Assembly (NCBI RefSeq): GCF_021462225.1
Contig: NC_061816.1
Location: forward strand, 25,653,049 to 25,717,048
Direction: 5' to 3'
DNA length: 64,000 nt
Origin: Girardinichthys multiradiatus
Lineage: Eukaryota; Chordata; Actinopteri; Cyprinodontiformes; Goodeidae
This document shows positions 34,110 to 45,109 of the stretch, piece after piece (positions within the stretch are counted from its first letter, which is position 1; every line of letters starts with the position of its first letter). The notes under the pieces were generated by a model. That model ran no database searches and was not told the origin of the DNA. It saw only the letters and a program-made list of their open reading frames with translations. The position numbers were made by a program, and so were the translations under genes.

Positions 34110-34820
34110 TTACCATTTCACTCTGGCTGATGGTAGGTAATGGTGTCTTACTTTGTGAGTTTGGACCTTGGGCAAGGTCAAGTAAAGCAACATAGGCAAC
34201 ATCATGCGTACTGGGAGCCTCCCTTCCTTTCCACACAGCATGGATAGCATCCCCATTGAGTTCCTCAGTGCATTCCTCAACATAGGTGCTGAGTAGGAGC
34301 ACAAAAGGGTGTCAGCATCTCCTTTGACTTTTCCTGGTCCGTATTTTATACTGAGCATGAAGTCAGCAAGCTCTCCCACCCACTTGTGGCCAGCGGCATT
34401 CAGTTTTGCTGTGCTCATAACATACGTATGTGGATTATTGTCCATATACACTGTAAAGTGTGATGCATAGAACAAGTAATCCCTGAATTTTTCACACACC
34501 ACCCATTTTAACGCTAGAAACCCCAGCTTCCCATAGGGGAGGTTGTAGTTCTTTTCAGCCGGAGTCAATGTTCTTGAGCCATATGAAATTACTTTTAGCT
34601 CTCCACTCTGTCGCTGGTATAAGACTGCACCAAGTCCCTGTTGAATGGTGTCTGTGTGAAGAACAAAGGGCAGCTCAAAACCAGAATAAGACAATACAGG
34701 TATGTGCAAGGATATTAATAAGTGGCTTGAGGGTGGTCTGGTGACCATCGGTCCATTGGATGGGGGTCTTTGAAGACAACTGTGTTCTTTTACCTCTTTG
34801 CCCTTTCTTCTGTGCAACAT
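34110..34820 (-). pseudogene. Ty3/gypsy RNase H fragment
   Basis: An open minus frame of 236 codons with FVLHTDTIQQGLGAVLYQ (first acidic strand), ISYGSRTLTPAEKNY, LALKWVVCEKFRDYL, VYMDNNPHTYV and GPGKVKGDADTL. These are the RNase H blocks of gypsy pol. Usual S/T-D-N-P-L-T-Y is altered and the C-terminal extension is random. Upstream (34830-35080, minus) relics of the RT thumb remain (VDLKDIQAVVSLRKRDLP). The rest of RT, protease and gag are missing. Confidence 0.8.
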
Positions 34821-34829
34821 CTAGGAGCC

Positions 34830-35080
34830 CTTTAGCTTGCAGAAGCTCAGACAGTGGCCTGTCAGTTCAAATCTTGAATATATGTCCTATAATAACCCAA
34901 GAACCCAAGTAACTGGCGTACCTTTTTTACTGTGGTAGGTCTCGTTTTCTCAGAGACACTACAGCCTGTATGTCTTTCAGGTCCACTCTCACATCCTCAC
35001 CAGGTAAGTACTTTTCCTTCCGGGCAAAGTCAAGCAGGCTCACATTAGCTTCTGTAGGACTGTCATGGCATAGCCAGCTA
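34830..35080 (-). pseudogene. Ty3/gypsy RT thumb relic
   Basis: Minus-strand coding text for FARKEKYLPGEDVRVDLKD and, after stops, YASYLGSWVIIG and RPLSELLQ, matching the connection region between gypsy RT and RNase H. Several stops. Confidence 0.6.
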
Positions 35081-35247
35081 TACTGCATTTAAATAGAAAT
35101 TTGTGGCCAATGAGTGGGGCTGTTAACTTACATGGCTGTGTAGCATTGTTGATCTTAGTTGTATTGCTTTCATCTGGTTTATCTTATGTTGATGTTGAGT
35201 TTTGGCTGTGTTGGGACATTTGTTAAGGACCGGTCAGGGGTTGCCTT

Positions 35248-35265
35248 ATCCTGGACGAGCCCCCA
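35248..35265 (-). promoter_or_regulatory. tRNA-Pro-type primer binding site
   Basis: The minus strand reads TGGGGGCTCGTCCAGGAT, one base different from the standard tRNA-Pro primer site. It lies six bases inside the LTR-like TGTTGCAGG terminus at 35272, on the correct strand for the gypsy pol fragment. Confidence 0.65.
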
Positions 35266-35271
35266 TGAATC

Positions 35272-35640
35272 TGTTGCAGGTCCTGGGTGAAGGGACAACA
35301 AGGCAGACCCACCAACCTATTTTTGACCCAGCGTCAAAAACGCTCTGGTGGCGCGTCTGAGCAAAGTGTGGACAGACACGCATTGGGAGGAACTACCCAT
35401 GGTTATTTTCCTTTGCCGTTCTCTTGTGTACAATGGCAGATGCAATCGAGAAAGTGGCTTGGCTTTATTTGCAGAATAATGACAGGACAGGCACAAACCG
35501 TGACAATAATTTCCACAGGCTCGATTTAGGAGCGGCGCCTCCACTCCACTCAGGTGGGGGGTGGCAGGAGAAGCAGTGTGGAGAGATGCTGTTGTTTGGA
35601 CTGGTGAAGCTTCAGTTTGCCTGAAAAAGTTCCAATTTTA
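35272..35640 (-). mobile_element. Possible 5' LTR region of the minus-strand gypsy element
   Basis: Starts with the same TGTTGCAGGTCC terminus as 33040 and adjoins the primer site. Outer boundary not determined. Confidence 0.4.
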
Positions 35641-36382
35641 TATAAGTTTTTGTCTCAACCATGGCAATAATAAGGACACAGACTTTAAAGTGCATAACTG
35701 CAGACTTTTGACCATGGTAAAGTTAGTTTTAGATTGAAAATTTGTGCTCCACGGATACAGCGGGACTTCCTCCCGTTTCATCTGAGTCAGACAGAATGAT
35801 TACGGGCAGCTGGTTTCTGCCTGTTCCCTCCTCCTGCAGATGGTGGTTCAGGGTTAAGAACCGTCAATAAATATCAGAACCAAACACACTGTTTCATGGT
35901 CATGGTGGTATTGTTTGGTGTGTTTTGAGGGAGATGTTTGTGCATCTGACCAGCTGATTTTGTGTGTGATTAGCTGGTTTAGGATGTTATTAAATACAGT
36001 GCTTCACCTGCATGAAATTCAGAAAGCTGCTGTCTCTTTTCTTTTTCAGCCTTCAGGCGTGGTTTATAATTAGTAAATAGCAAAATGTCACTATGTAACA
36101 AAGCTGAGCTTCTCTGATTGGTTGACACAATGTGTCATCACAATGCGCATGCCAGACGCATGAAACCTCTCGATGCCCTGAGCTGTGCTTCCACCAAAGA
36201 CTTTGCATGAAAACCAGATGCCCCTGATGCTCAAATCAGGTTCAGTCTGAACGCACCATCAAGTTGGCAAGATGGGGGAAGACCCAGAGAAAGGAGAGAT
36301 ATTCTCCCTACAATGAAAAACAGTGAATTTGTAAGAGGCTACCGACTCGATTGTGAAAGGATCCACTCCCTAAACTCCCTAG
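35641..36382. other. No recognised feature
   Basis: No gene or repeat copy recognised. Confidence 0.35.
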
Positions 36383-37380
36383 TTGAGAAAATATAACATA
36401 TTTGAGCTAAACCATTCTGATCCTGTCCTGTGTGCCATTGTCTACTGTCCTCCGAAATATAGCAAGGACTTTTTAAGTGATTTCTCTGATTTCTTGTCAG
36501 GAATAATGATCGATTATGATCGTGTCCTAATACTTGGGGATTTTAATATTCATCTATGTTGTCCTGTGAGACCATTGGTGAAGGACTCTTTTAACCTGGT
36601 GCAGCGGGTGACTGGCCCCACACACGAACATGGACACACATTGGACCTTGTCCTCTCTCATGGCTTGGCTGTGACTGACCTTGAAAAAGGTGAAAATATT
36701 ATCTCTGATCATATGCCTGTTTTATTTAATGTTGCTCTATTTTGTGCCACAGTTAAACCTTGTGCTGCTGCTTGTCTCCATCGAGTTTTTAACCCTTTTA
36801 CAGCTAGTCAGTTTTCTGCTGCTTTTGAGCAGCTCAGTGTTGACTTTGAATTGGATACCGCGCAATTATGTTCCTGGTTGGATGTGAACTGCAAGGTTAT
36901 TCTGGATACTGTGGCCCCTATGAAAATCATGAAGCCTAAGGCCAAAGCTGTGCCATGGTTTAATGATAAAACTCATGCTGTCAGATGGCAATGCCACAGA
37001 GCTGAACGGAGATGGAAAAAGGATATATGGCAGGTTTCATTCCAGATCTTCAAAAACTGCTGGCATCATTATCAGAACACAGTTAAAGACACTAATAGGG
37101 AATATCTGTCCAACATTATTGTGTCACATCAAAATAACTCTTGTGTGTTGTTTAAATTGATTGACTCTGTTCTTAATGCCCCACAACCTGTCTGCCCGGT
37201 AGCATCTTTTGAAACATGTAATGATTTTATGGACTTCTTCATGGATAATGTTGTTGTGGCAAGAGCCCTTATTTCTCCTCCTGTTTGTGATCCTTCCTGT
37301 TTGATCCCCTGTCCAGCTGTGTTTGATCAATTTGAACCAGTGAATCTGACCTTTTTAAAGGATATTGTTGAACATATAAA
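36383..37380 (+). pseudogene. L2-like LINE endonuclease fragment
   Basis: Open frame with IVYCPPKYSKDFLSDFSDFL, LILGDFNIHL, a T-H-E-H-G-H-T-L-D-L-V-L block and IISDHMPVLF. These are the C-terminal catalytic motifs of the LINE endonuclease. A linker follows with VPWFNDKTHAVRWQCHRAERRWKK. The N-terminal third (with the first Asn and the TETW Glu) and the whole RT are missing. The frame runs artificially into a TA microsatellite. It resembles the LINE at 42354-47117, whose own endonuclease is deleted. Confidence 0.8.
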
Positions 37381-37383
<3 letters not shown>

Positions 37384-37452
<69 letters not shown>

Positions 37453-37459
37453 CACACAC
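37384..37459. repeat. (TA)31 / (CA)7 microsatellite
   Basis: Uninterrupted TA dinucleotides 37384-37445 followed by CA repeats to about 37459. Lies exactly at the broken end of the LINE endonuclease fragment. Confidence 0.95.
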
Positions 37460-37535
37460 AGTACTGTGCAAATGTGTAAAGTGCATGTACAGAAGAGAAA
37501 TCTAAATCAAATCAATAATTTAATTCAATTCAATT

Positions 37536-37948
37536 TAATTCAGTTTATTTATATAGCGCCAATTCACAACACGTCGTCTCAAGGCACTTCACTAAGTCAG
37601 GTACATACATTCCTATTAATCCTAACCATTGAACAGTGCAGTCAAACTCAGTTATTTATTCAAATTGGATAAAAGGTTTTTCTATCTAAGGAAACCCAGC
37701 AGATTGCATCGAGTCAGCGGTCACTCCTCCTGGATAAGCATGTAGCGACAGTGGACAGTCACTGGCGTTGACTTTGAAGCAATCCCTCATACTGAGCATG
37801 CATGTAGCGACAGTGGAGAGGAAAAACTCCCTTTTAACAGGAAGAAACCTCCAGCAGAACCAGGCTCAATGTAAGCGGCCATCTGCCACGACCGACTGGG
37901 GGTTTGGGAGAACAGAGCAGAGACACAAAAAGAACACAGAAGCACTGA
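37536..37948 (-). mobile_element. LINE 3' UTR fragment (family A, copy 4)
   Basis: Antisense copy starting at the AATTCAATT tail and running to 'cagaagcactgatcc', where it is cut by the rearranged Tc1 element. Confidence 0.8.
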
Positions 37949-39105
37949 TCCAAAAATTTACTTTTGGACCACTGAGCAACAGTCCAGTGCTGCTTCTCTG
38001 TAGCCCAGGTCAGGCGCTTCTGCCGCTGTTTCTGGTTCAAAAGGGGCTTGACCTGGGGAATGCGGCACCTGTAGCCCATTTCCTGCACACGTCTGTGCAC
38101 GGTGGCTCTGGATGTTTCTACTCCAGAGTCAGTCCACTGCTTCCGCAGGTCCCCCAAGGTCTGGAATCGGCCCTTCTCCACAATCTTCCTCAGGGTCCGG
38201 TCACCTCTTCTCGTTGTGCAGCGTTTTCTGCCACACTTTTTCCTTCCCACAGACTTCCCACTGAGGTGCCTTGATACAGCACTCTGGGAACAGCCTATTC
38301 ATTCAGAAATTTCTTTCTGTGTCTTACCCTGTGTCTTACCCTGGGTGTCAATAGTGGCCTTCTGGACAGCAGTCAGGTCAGTGATGGTCTGGGGTGCCGT
38401 GTCAGCTGCTGGTGTTGGTCCACTGTGTTTTATCAAGGGCAGGGTCAATGCAGCTAGCTATCAGGAGATTTTGGAGCACTTCATGCTTCCATCTGCTGAA
38501 AAGCTTTATGGAAATGAAGATTTCATTTTCCAGCACAACCTGGCAACTGCTCACAGTGCCAAAACCACTGGTAAATGGTTTACTGACCATGGTATCACTG
38601 TGCTTAATTGGCCTGCCAACTCTCCTGACCTGAACCCCATAGAGAATCTGTGGGATATTGTGAAGAGAACGTTGAGACTCAAGACCCAACACTCTGGATG
38701 AGCTAAAGGTCGCTATTGAAGTATCCTGGGCCTCCATAAGACCTCAGCAGTGCCACAGGCTGATTGCCTCCATGCCACGCCGCATTAAAGCCGTCATTTC
38801 TGCCAAAGGATTCCTGACCAAGTATTGAGTGCATAACTGTACATGATTATTTGAAGGTTGATGTTTTTTGTATTAAAAACACTTTTCTTTTTTTGGTCAG
38901 ACGAAATATGCTAATTTTGTGAGATAGAAATTTTGGGTTTTCATGAGCTGTATGCCACAATCATCCATATTAAGACAATAACAAAACTGAAATATTTCAG
39001 TTAGTGTGCAATGAATCTAAAATATATGAATGTTAAATTTTCATCATGACATTATGGAAAATAATGAACTTTATCACAATATGCTAATATTTTGAGAAGG
39101 ACCTG
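37949..39105 (+). mobile_element. Tc1 element with internal inversion and lost 5' end
   Basis: Same family as 56486-58095. 37949-38372 is the reverse complement of the region around 56830-57243 of that element (transposase N-terminal half). 38373-39105 is in forward orientation from 'agtgatggtctggggtgcc' through the 3' inverted repeat to the terminal GGACCTG. The 5' inverted repeat and the part coding the first catalytic Asp are absent. In the forward part the second Asp has become Asn (QHNLATAHS instead of QHDLAPAHS), and a frameshift follows WDIVKRTLR. Non-autonomous. Confidence 0.88.
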
Positions 39106-39770
39106 TATATCTTGGACCTACTAAAATCCTACTCTTCCTAATAGACTCTTACATAATCAGATCAAAAGTTGTTAATGGGATTGATATTTCGAATCCACCC
39201 CCCTTTATACTTTATATTGCACGTCCTCTGTCTGTTAGCTGCATAAACAAATATAGTTGTACTTATCATGTGTTTCTAAAAATCTGACTAGGAGTGTAAG
39301 TTCTTATGTGGGTTTAATCTAATCTTATTATCAAATTAAGATAAATATTAACAGATATTCCCTTATCTCAACCTGGCCTGGCCAGAATTAAAGCTGCAGC
39401 CCTTCTTCAGACATGGCCAATAACTTTGTCACAATCAGGTTGATGGATGAATTAATCCATTATTTAAACGGTCACCTGGGGTTTTTAACATCCTGTCTGG
39501 CAGGTCACATGAGGGTGGATCACAGAACATCAAAGTACCAATGAATGTCTGGTTGCATAACAGGAGAGATGTGTTATTCTCCACTTTTGCAAATGCTCTA
39601 CAGGGCCAGCAGCACTGATGTTTTAGGCATTTTCCTCATTTGTGTTCTGTCCGTTTTGGGGGCTTTTTTATGTTTTCCTTCTATTGAAATTCAATACTAA
39701 GCACATGAAGACCACAGAATGAGATCCAAAGCACAAAAATAATGTAAACCAAAATACTGAGCTGCCAACT
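39106..39770. other. No recognised feature
   Basis: Starts with TA after the Tc1 end. No gene or repeat recognised. Confidence 0.4.
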
Positions 39771-39774
39771 GTAG

Positions 39775-39990
39775 AGTAACTGACAGCTTCTTCTTAAAAT
39801 AATTCAATCTCAGTCTGACTGGAGAGACAATTCCGTTTTAACTCTAGCTATATGTTTTGGGTTGTTGTCCAGCTGCAAGGTGAACTTCTACCCCAGTCTC
39901 AAATCTTCGGCAGCCTCTAACAGGTTTTCTTCCAGAATTGTCCGGGATTTAGCTCTATCTATCATGCAGCAATGTAAAATGTACTGCTGA
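39775..39990 (-). mobile_element. Tc1-like transposon relic
   Basis: 'gggttgttgtccagctgcaaggtgaac', 'cagtctcaaatcttcggcagcctctaacaggttttctt' and similar phrases are antisense transposase-derived text of the same decayed Tc1 family as 17560, 28771 and 61360. Confidence 0.6.
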
Positions 39991-40038
39991 GATACCAACA
40001 GGCATTCTCTTGTCATTTACTCTTGTGGTAGATAAAAA

Positions 40039-42353
40039 TTGATTCCTTTGGGAGATTATCATCTCAGGTATCGGTTGCTGTGCAGCTGGAATGATTTTTG
40101 CTCCTTTCTTTACTTTTGGACATTTGTTATGATGCATCACCATAGTAACAAAATGTTGTTTTACAACTGGGAGCAGCTGATTAATATCTCAAAAGCTCAA
40201 ATAAGACTTCAGCTACAACCCCAAATCTCTGATGAGTTCAAAAGGAGGCGCTGTGGATGTATAGTTGGAACAAAGAGAAGAGAGAGATGGAGAAAGTTCA
40301 AACCATCTCTTCTATCGATTATGATGGGCAATGTGAGATCGTTAGGAAACAAATTGGATGAACTCCAAACCGTACAGAAGACCCAGTCAGAGTATTGGCA
40401 ATGCAGTATTAGGTATTTCACTGATACATGGCTGCAGGATCATATCCCCGACTCTAGCGACTCTCTGTCTACTCGTATTGACCATACGAGCAGAATAAAA
40501 GATTTAAAGAGGAAAAGAAAACGCAAAGAATGTGGACTGGCAGTACTTGTGCACAATACATGCTGTCATACAGGACATGTTACTTTGAAGTATCGTCTCT
40601 GCTGTCCAGATATTGAACTGTTAGCAGTAAGTTTTCATCCATATTATTTACCAAGAGAGTTAACTAGTGTTATTTTGGCAACAGTTTACGTTCCACCTTT
40701 AGCTGTTGCCGACACTACATGAGATGCCATCAGCTCAGCTGATGCTAAGCTACAGACACAACACCCCGATGCGTTTGTGGCGATATCTGGTGATTTTAAC
40801 CATGCTCTATTCTCTGCTATGCTTCCAACATTTTAAAACTTTGTCAGCTGCTCTACCAGAGAAAACAAAATGTTGGATTTTTTTATGCAAATGTCAAGGA
40901 CTCATACATCTCTAAAGCAAGACTTCCTCTAGGCAAATCAGATCACAACCTTGTTTTTCTCTTCTCAAAATATAAGCCCCTTGTTCAGAGGCAACCTGTA
41001 ACCTGTAAGAAGAAGGTCACTGGAAGCTGAAGAAGCTCTGTGAGGTTGCTTTGAGACTACAGACTGGGATGCACTGTGCCAGCCACATGGAGAGGACATC
41101 AGTGTCATGACTGAATGTGTAACAGACTACATAAACCGACTATATAAACTTCTGTGTGGATAACACCATCCCCACCAGAACAGTGAGATGCTTCCCCAGT
41201 AACAAACCCTGGATTATCAGTGACCTGAAGGACCTGCTTAACAAGAAAAACAGAGCTTTCAGAGAGGGAGACAGGGAATTATTGAGTGTACAGAACCAAC
41301 TTAAAGTCAAGATAAGAGTCAGCAAAGAGGTGTACAAGAAGAAGCTGGAGAGCGAGCTCCAGCAAAACAATATCAGAGATGTTTGGTCAGGGATGAAGAA
41401 GATCACAGGCTTCAAGCAGAAGACCGATGGATGACTGGAAAGAGCCAATGAACTAAACACATTCTTCCATAGGTTTAGTTCAGAAACAAACCCAGAATCC
41501 TTCTCTCCTGCTCACAGTCAATCAGACATCTCACCATCCTTTGACCCAAAGCCCAGAAGAAGGTTCCAGTGTTGTGGAAGAGCTTCTGTCTTGTTCTGTT
41601 ACCAAAAAAAAACTCACCCATCAGTCCTCACCTGTTGCCCTGACATTCCACATCATGAGGGTCCTAGAGAGACTCCTGTTGGCCCACCTGTGATAGCATA
41701 CAATAAACTACCAGGATCCTCTTCAGTTTGCTTATCACTGTGGAGTTGGAGTTGAAGATGCCATCATACACCTGCCTCAACAAACCCACTGTCATCTGGA
41801 CGCAGCCACCTGCACTGTCAGTGCATTTAACACAATTTGCAGTCTGCATGATTTGCTTTATCAAAAACTTTAGAATACTCAGGTGGAGGCCTCAACAACC
41901 TCCTGGATCAAAGACTACCTGATAAACAGAACACAGTTTGTGAGACTATAGTCTTGTGTGTCTAACCAGGTAGTCAGCAGCACAGGAGACTATACTCTCA
42001 CCATTCACTTTCACTCTGTACATGTCAGACTTCCAGGACAAAGTAGACTCCTATCATCTGCAGAAATACTCGGATGATTCTGCAGTCGTGGGGTGGATCA
42101 GACATGGACAAGAAGCTGAGTACAGGGAGCTGGTCGACGGCTTTGTAGCATGGTGTGGAAACAGTCATCTCATCTTGAACGTGAATAAAACAAAGGAGAT
42201 GATTGTAGATTTTAGGTCAAACACTATTTACATTGTGGGAGAAGAAGTGAAGGTAGTGGAGGAGTATAAATATATCAGTGTTTACCAGGACAACAGACTG
42301 GAGAGAAGATGCAACTGTGAAGCTGTCTATAATAAGGGACAGAGCAGACTGTA
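40039..42353 (+). pseudogene. Rex1-like LINE (family B), 5' part: endonuclease and RT relics
   Basis: Coding sense runs through several frames. NVRSLGNKLDEL, RYFTDTWL and VILATVYVPP lie in the frame ending at 40722. ISGDFNH and GKSDHNLVFL follow in shifted frames (about 40785-40970). NKPWIISDLKDLLNKKNRAF and VWSGMKKITGFKQ lie at 41156-41434. RT relics to 42353 include MSDFQDKVDSYHLQKYSDDSAVVGW, where the RT box reads YSDDS. FTDTWL differs from the usual FTETWL. Stops and deletions (41430-42020) make it dead. It is cut at 42353 and resumes at 47118. Confidence 0.82.
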
Positions 42354-42576
42354 TTTCTTTTTCCACTTCCGCCTCTCTGCCTGCTCAGACACTTTTCTCC
42401 TAAGCTCCCGGCTAGCTTGCATTCTTTTACTCCTAACTTTTTATCTCTTAGCCAAAATTACGGAAATATTGGACCAAAACAACTTCTTACCAGCGACGCC
42501 CAAGGATTTCTTTTATTTTTTTATTTTTTTTAAAGGACTTTAATGTTTTTATAATCGAACTCGAAAGCAGGACAAG

Positions 42577-42880
42577 TTGACGCCAGCTAATCAGCACAAA
42601 ATGCCTCCCTTCACCACAGAGGACTTCAACAAACCTTTACAGAAATTGGCTGTTTTGGAGATGAAAATCCACCAACTAGAAGTGAATGTGGAGGTGAATA
42701 TGGGGTACAACGATGATTCAACTCTGCCTGTGATCCCAAACAGTGACAGCCAGCTCAACAACTCAGCCGGCAATCAGAACACTGAGAATAAACCTACCGG
42801 CAGACCCCCCTGGCATATTTTAGGGCCATGCCCAAAAAATCAAGGTGGACGACTCACTGGAAGATCTCAGCAGTTAAATA
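42577..42880 (+). pseudogene. LINE family C ORF1, N-terminal part
   Basis: Frame with KMPPFTTEDFNKPLQKLAVLEMKIHQLEVN, a short coiled coil near the start, then a Ser/Asn/Pro-rich linker with CPKNQGGRLTGRSQQLN. A similar layout is common in teleost L2-type ORF1. It is cut at about 42884 by an antisense LINE fragment and continues at about 43600. Confidence 0.65.
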
Positions 42881-42884
42881 AATT

Positions 42885-43595
42885 TGAATCAGAATCAGAA
42901 TCAGCTTTATTGCCAAGTTCGTGCATACAAACAAGGAATTACACTTTGCTCTTTTGTTCTGTTTTTGCATTACAGAATATACAAATTTACAATTTACAAT
43001 GTACAATATACACATATCTAATAGAAAAGGTGCATTTGCAACATCTGTATGCTGTTGTTCTGTACTCTATTGAATGTTCATCAGAAAAACAGCCTGGGGG
43101 AAGAATCTATCTTTGTGGCGGCTGGTTTTAGTAAACAGTGCTCTGTAGCGGCGGCCTGAAGGTAAAACTCTAAACAGTTTATGTGCAGGGTGTGTGGGGT
43201 CTGCAGAGATTTTGGCAGCTCTTTTCTTGACCCTAGACCTGTATAAGTCCTGGATGGAGGGAAGGTCAGCTCTGATTATTCTCTCTGCAGTCCTGATTAT
43301 TTGTTGCAGTCTGGACCTGTCCTGTTTTGTGGATGAGCCAAACCACACTGAGATGGATGAAGACAGGACAGACTGAATGATGGCAGTGTAGAAGATGACC
43401 AACAGCTCCTGTGGAAGGTTCAACTTCTTGAGATGCCTCAGGAAGTACAGTCTCTCACCTCAGAGATGGTGGTTCCGAGGAACCTGAAGTGGTCCATGGC
43501 CGATACAGTGTTGTTGAGGATGGTGAGGGGGGTGTATGGAGGTGGTGTTCTCCGAAAGTCCTCCACCATTTCCACAGTCTTGGCCAGAATTACAG
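42885..43595 (-). mobile_element. Truncated L2/Rex1 LINE 3' end inside family C ORF1
   Basis: On the minus strand it encodes the ORF2 C-terminus (LPQELLVIFYTAIIQSVLSSS, LPSGRRYRALFTKTSRHKDRFFP) and a 3' UTR ending in TTCTGA repeats (plus strand 'gaatcagaatcagaatcag' at 42887-42905). It is related to, but not a copy of, the intact LINE at 29381. 5' truncated. Confidence 0.85.
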
Positions 43596-43599
43596 AGAA

Positions 43600-44802
43600 A
43601 TTCCCCCGTTTCCCCTGGGAAAAGGAGACTTCGACAGCGAGCTGCTGTCACAACAACTGATAGGAGTGAGACAGCTGGAAATAATGGAATTCCTCTCCAA
43701 AACAGATTTGCTCCACTGCAGAATGAAAACCAGGAAAATGATCAATCTTCTGAGAACAATAAATGGGTTGAGAACAACATTCATTCTAAAACAGTCTTCT
43801 CTTAAATTGCCAGAGAAAAAGCGCCCCACCGCACCAAGAACCCTAATAGTGAGCAACACAGCTGTGGATGGGATTAAAAACTTCTGCAACAAGAAAAACA
43901 CAGACGTTATGATTGGTACCAGTAACATGGTCTCTGATATCTCAGAGAATATTCTTGCAATCACAGAAAAGTGCCCGTCTCTAGAAAACCTTATTATACA
44001 CTGTGGAGCCATGGATGACGTGGCTAAGAAAAAATCAGAAAGACTGAAGGAGGATTTCACTCGTCTTCTGAATATTGTTGGAGGTCTCAATATCAAGGTG
44101 TTTCTCAGCAGACCATTTGCACCGATTTTCTGTGGAAATTAGGTTTTTTCCAGACTTCTGATGATTAATAAGTGGTTGAAAAAAACATGTGCCACCACAC
44201 CTGTGAACTTCATTCACAACTTTAATATTTTTTGGGAAAAAAGACAACTCTTTAAGCAAGATGGTTTCTGTTTGAACAGGCCAGGAGCCAGACGTCTCAC
44301 ATCTAATCTCTTCTATTCAGTATATAATCCGCCAGCAGCTTCGACCTTCAGCAGAGAACATGGAGTATCAACAACAATGATAATGCTGCCTCCAACAGCT
44401 CCAGCAGAAACAATCAGCCAGTTGGCTGAGAAAGAGAGGTCATCACAAAAGGTCTCCCCGTCGAAATCCACAGGAGAAGTGGACCCCCCCATTATACCCC
44501 CATCCCCCCAAACCCAGACCCAGACCGACACCCCCGGTAAACCCCCCTCACCCCAGACCCAGACCCAGACCGCACAGAACTCTCCCATCTCCCCACTGAG
44601 CCTGCTTTTTGCTTTACTGGATTCTGATAACATGAAAGGAGCTCTGAAAATCGGGACCCAAATGGCTCTGACATCTTCTCCATTCAATACCCCCCGTGGC
44701 CGAGGCCCTGCTACTAAACCAACATCTTCCAAATGCCGCAGACCTCCATCACCTCCTGATCTATCTCCTCCTAATCAGGACCTTCAAATCACTTGTCTGT
44801 GA
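43600..44802 (+). pseudogene. LINE family C ORF1, SGNH-esterase-like part
   Basis: Two adjoining frames (to 44142, then 44161-44802, separated by a stop at 44142) encode a domain like the esterase found in ORF1 of CR1/L2 LINEs: LIVSNTAVDGI (where G-D-S is expected), LENLIIHCGAMDD (usually VHVGTND) and DGFCLNRPGARRL (usually D-G-x-H-P). All three catalytic-type positions are changed. A Pro/Gln/Thr tail with a PSPQTQTQT tandem follows (44500-44580). The esterase would assist retrotransposition in membranes or RNP assembly by family analogy. Here it is inactive. Confidence 0.65.
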
Positions 44803-45034
44803 TACAGTCTGGGCCGCAGTGGTAACTTTCAGAAATGAGCATGTCCAGGAAAAACTTGGGCCCCTAATAGGAGATAGTTGTAAAATCTCTGTGCTTATAC
44901 GTGACAGAAAGAACAATGCCAAAAGGATAAGAGACAGTAATAAACAATCAACAAAAGCCATAAACTGTCAGGTACATTGACTATACAGATATAACCTACA
45001 ACTGAAAAATGCAAGGGAATCTTTCTTTTCTGAG

Positions 45035-45100
45035 ATCATCAATTCAATTCAATTCAAATTCAAAAATACTTTATTAATCCCAAAGGGAAATTAAATACAG
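45035..45100 (-). mobile_element. Short LINE tail fragment
   Basis: 'caattcaattcaattcaaat...aaaatactttattaatcccaaagggaaattaa' is the antisense of a Rex1-type 3' end. It separates two parts of the family C coding text (NARESFFSEII before, NARALFATVDRL after), which shows that it inserted there. Confidence 0.65.
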
Positions 45101-45109
45101 CAAATCAGC

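Noticed and set aside
37269..37457. Frame coding a YIYIYI repeat as a membrane peptide
   Set aside because: It is translation of the TA microsatellite.
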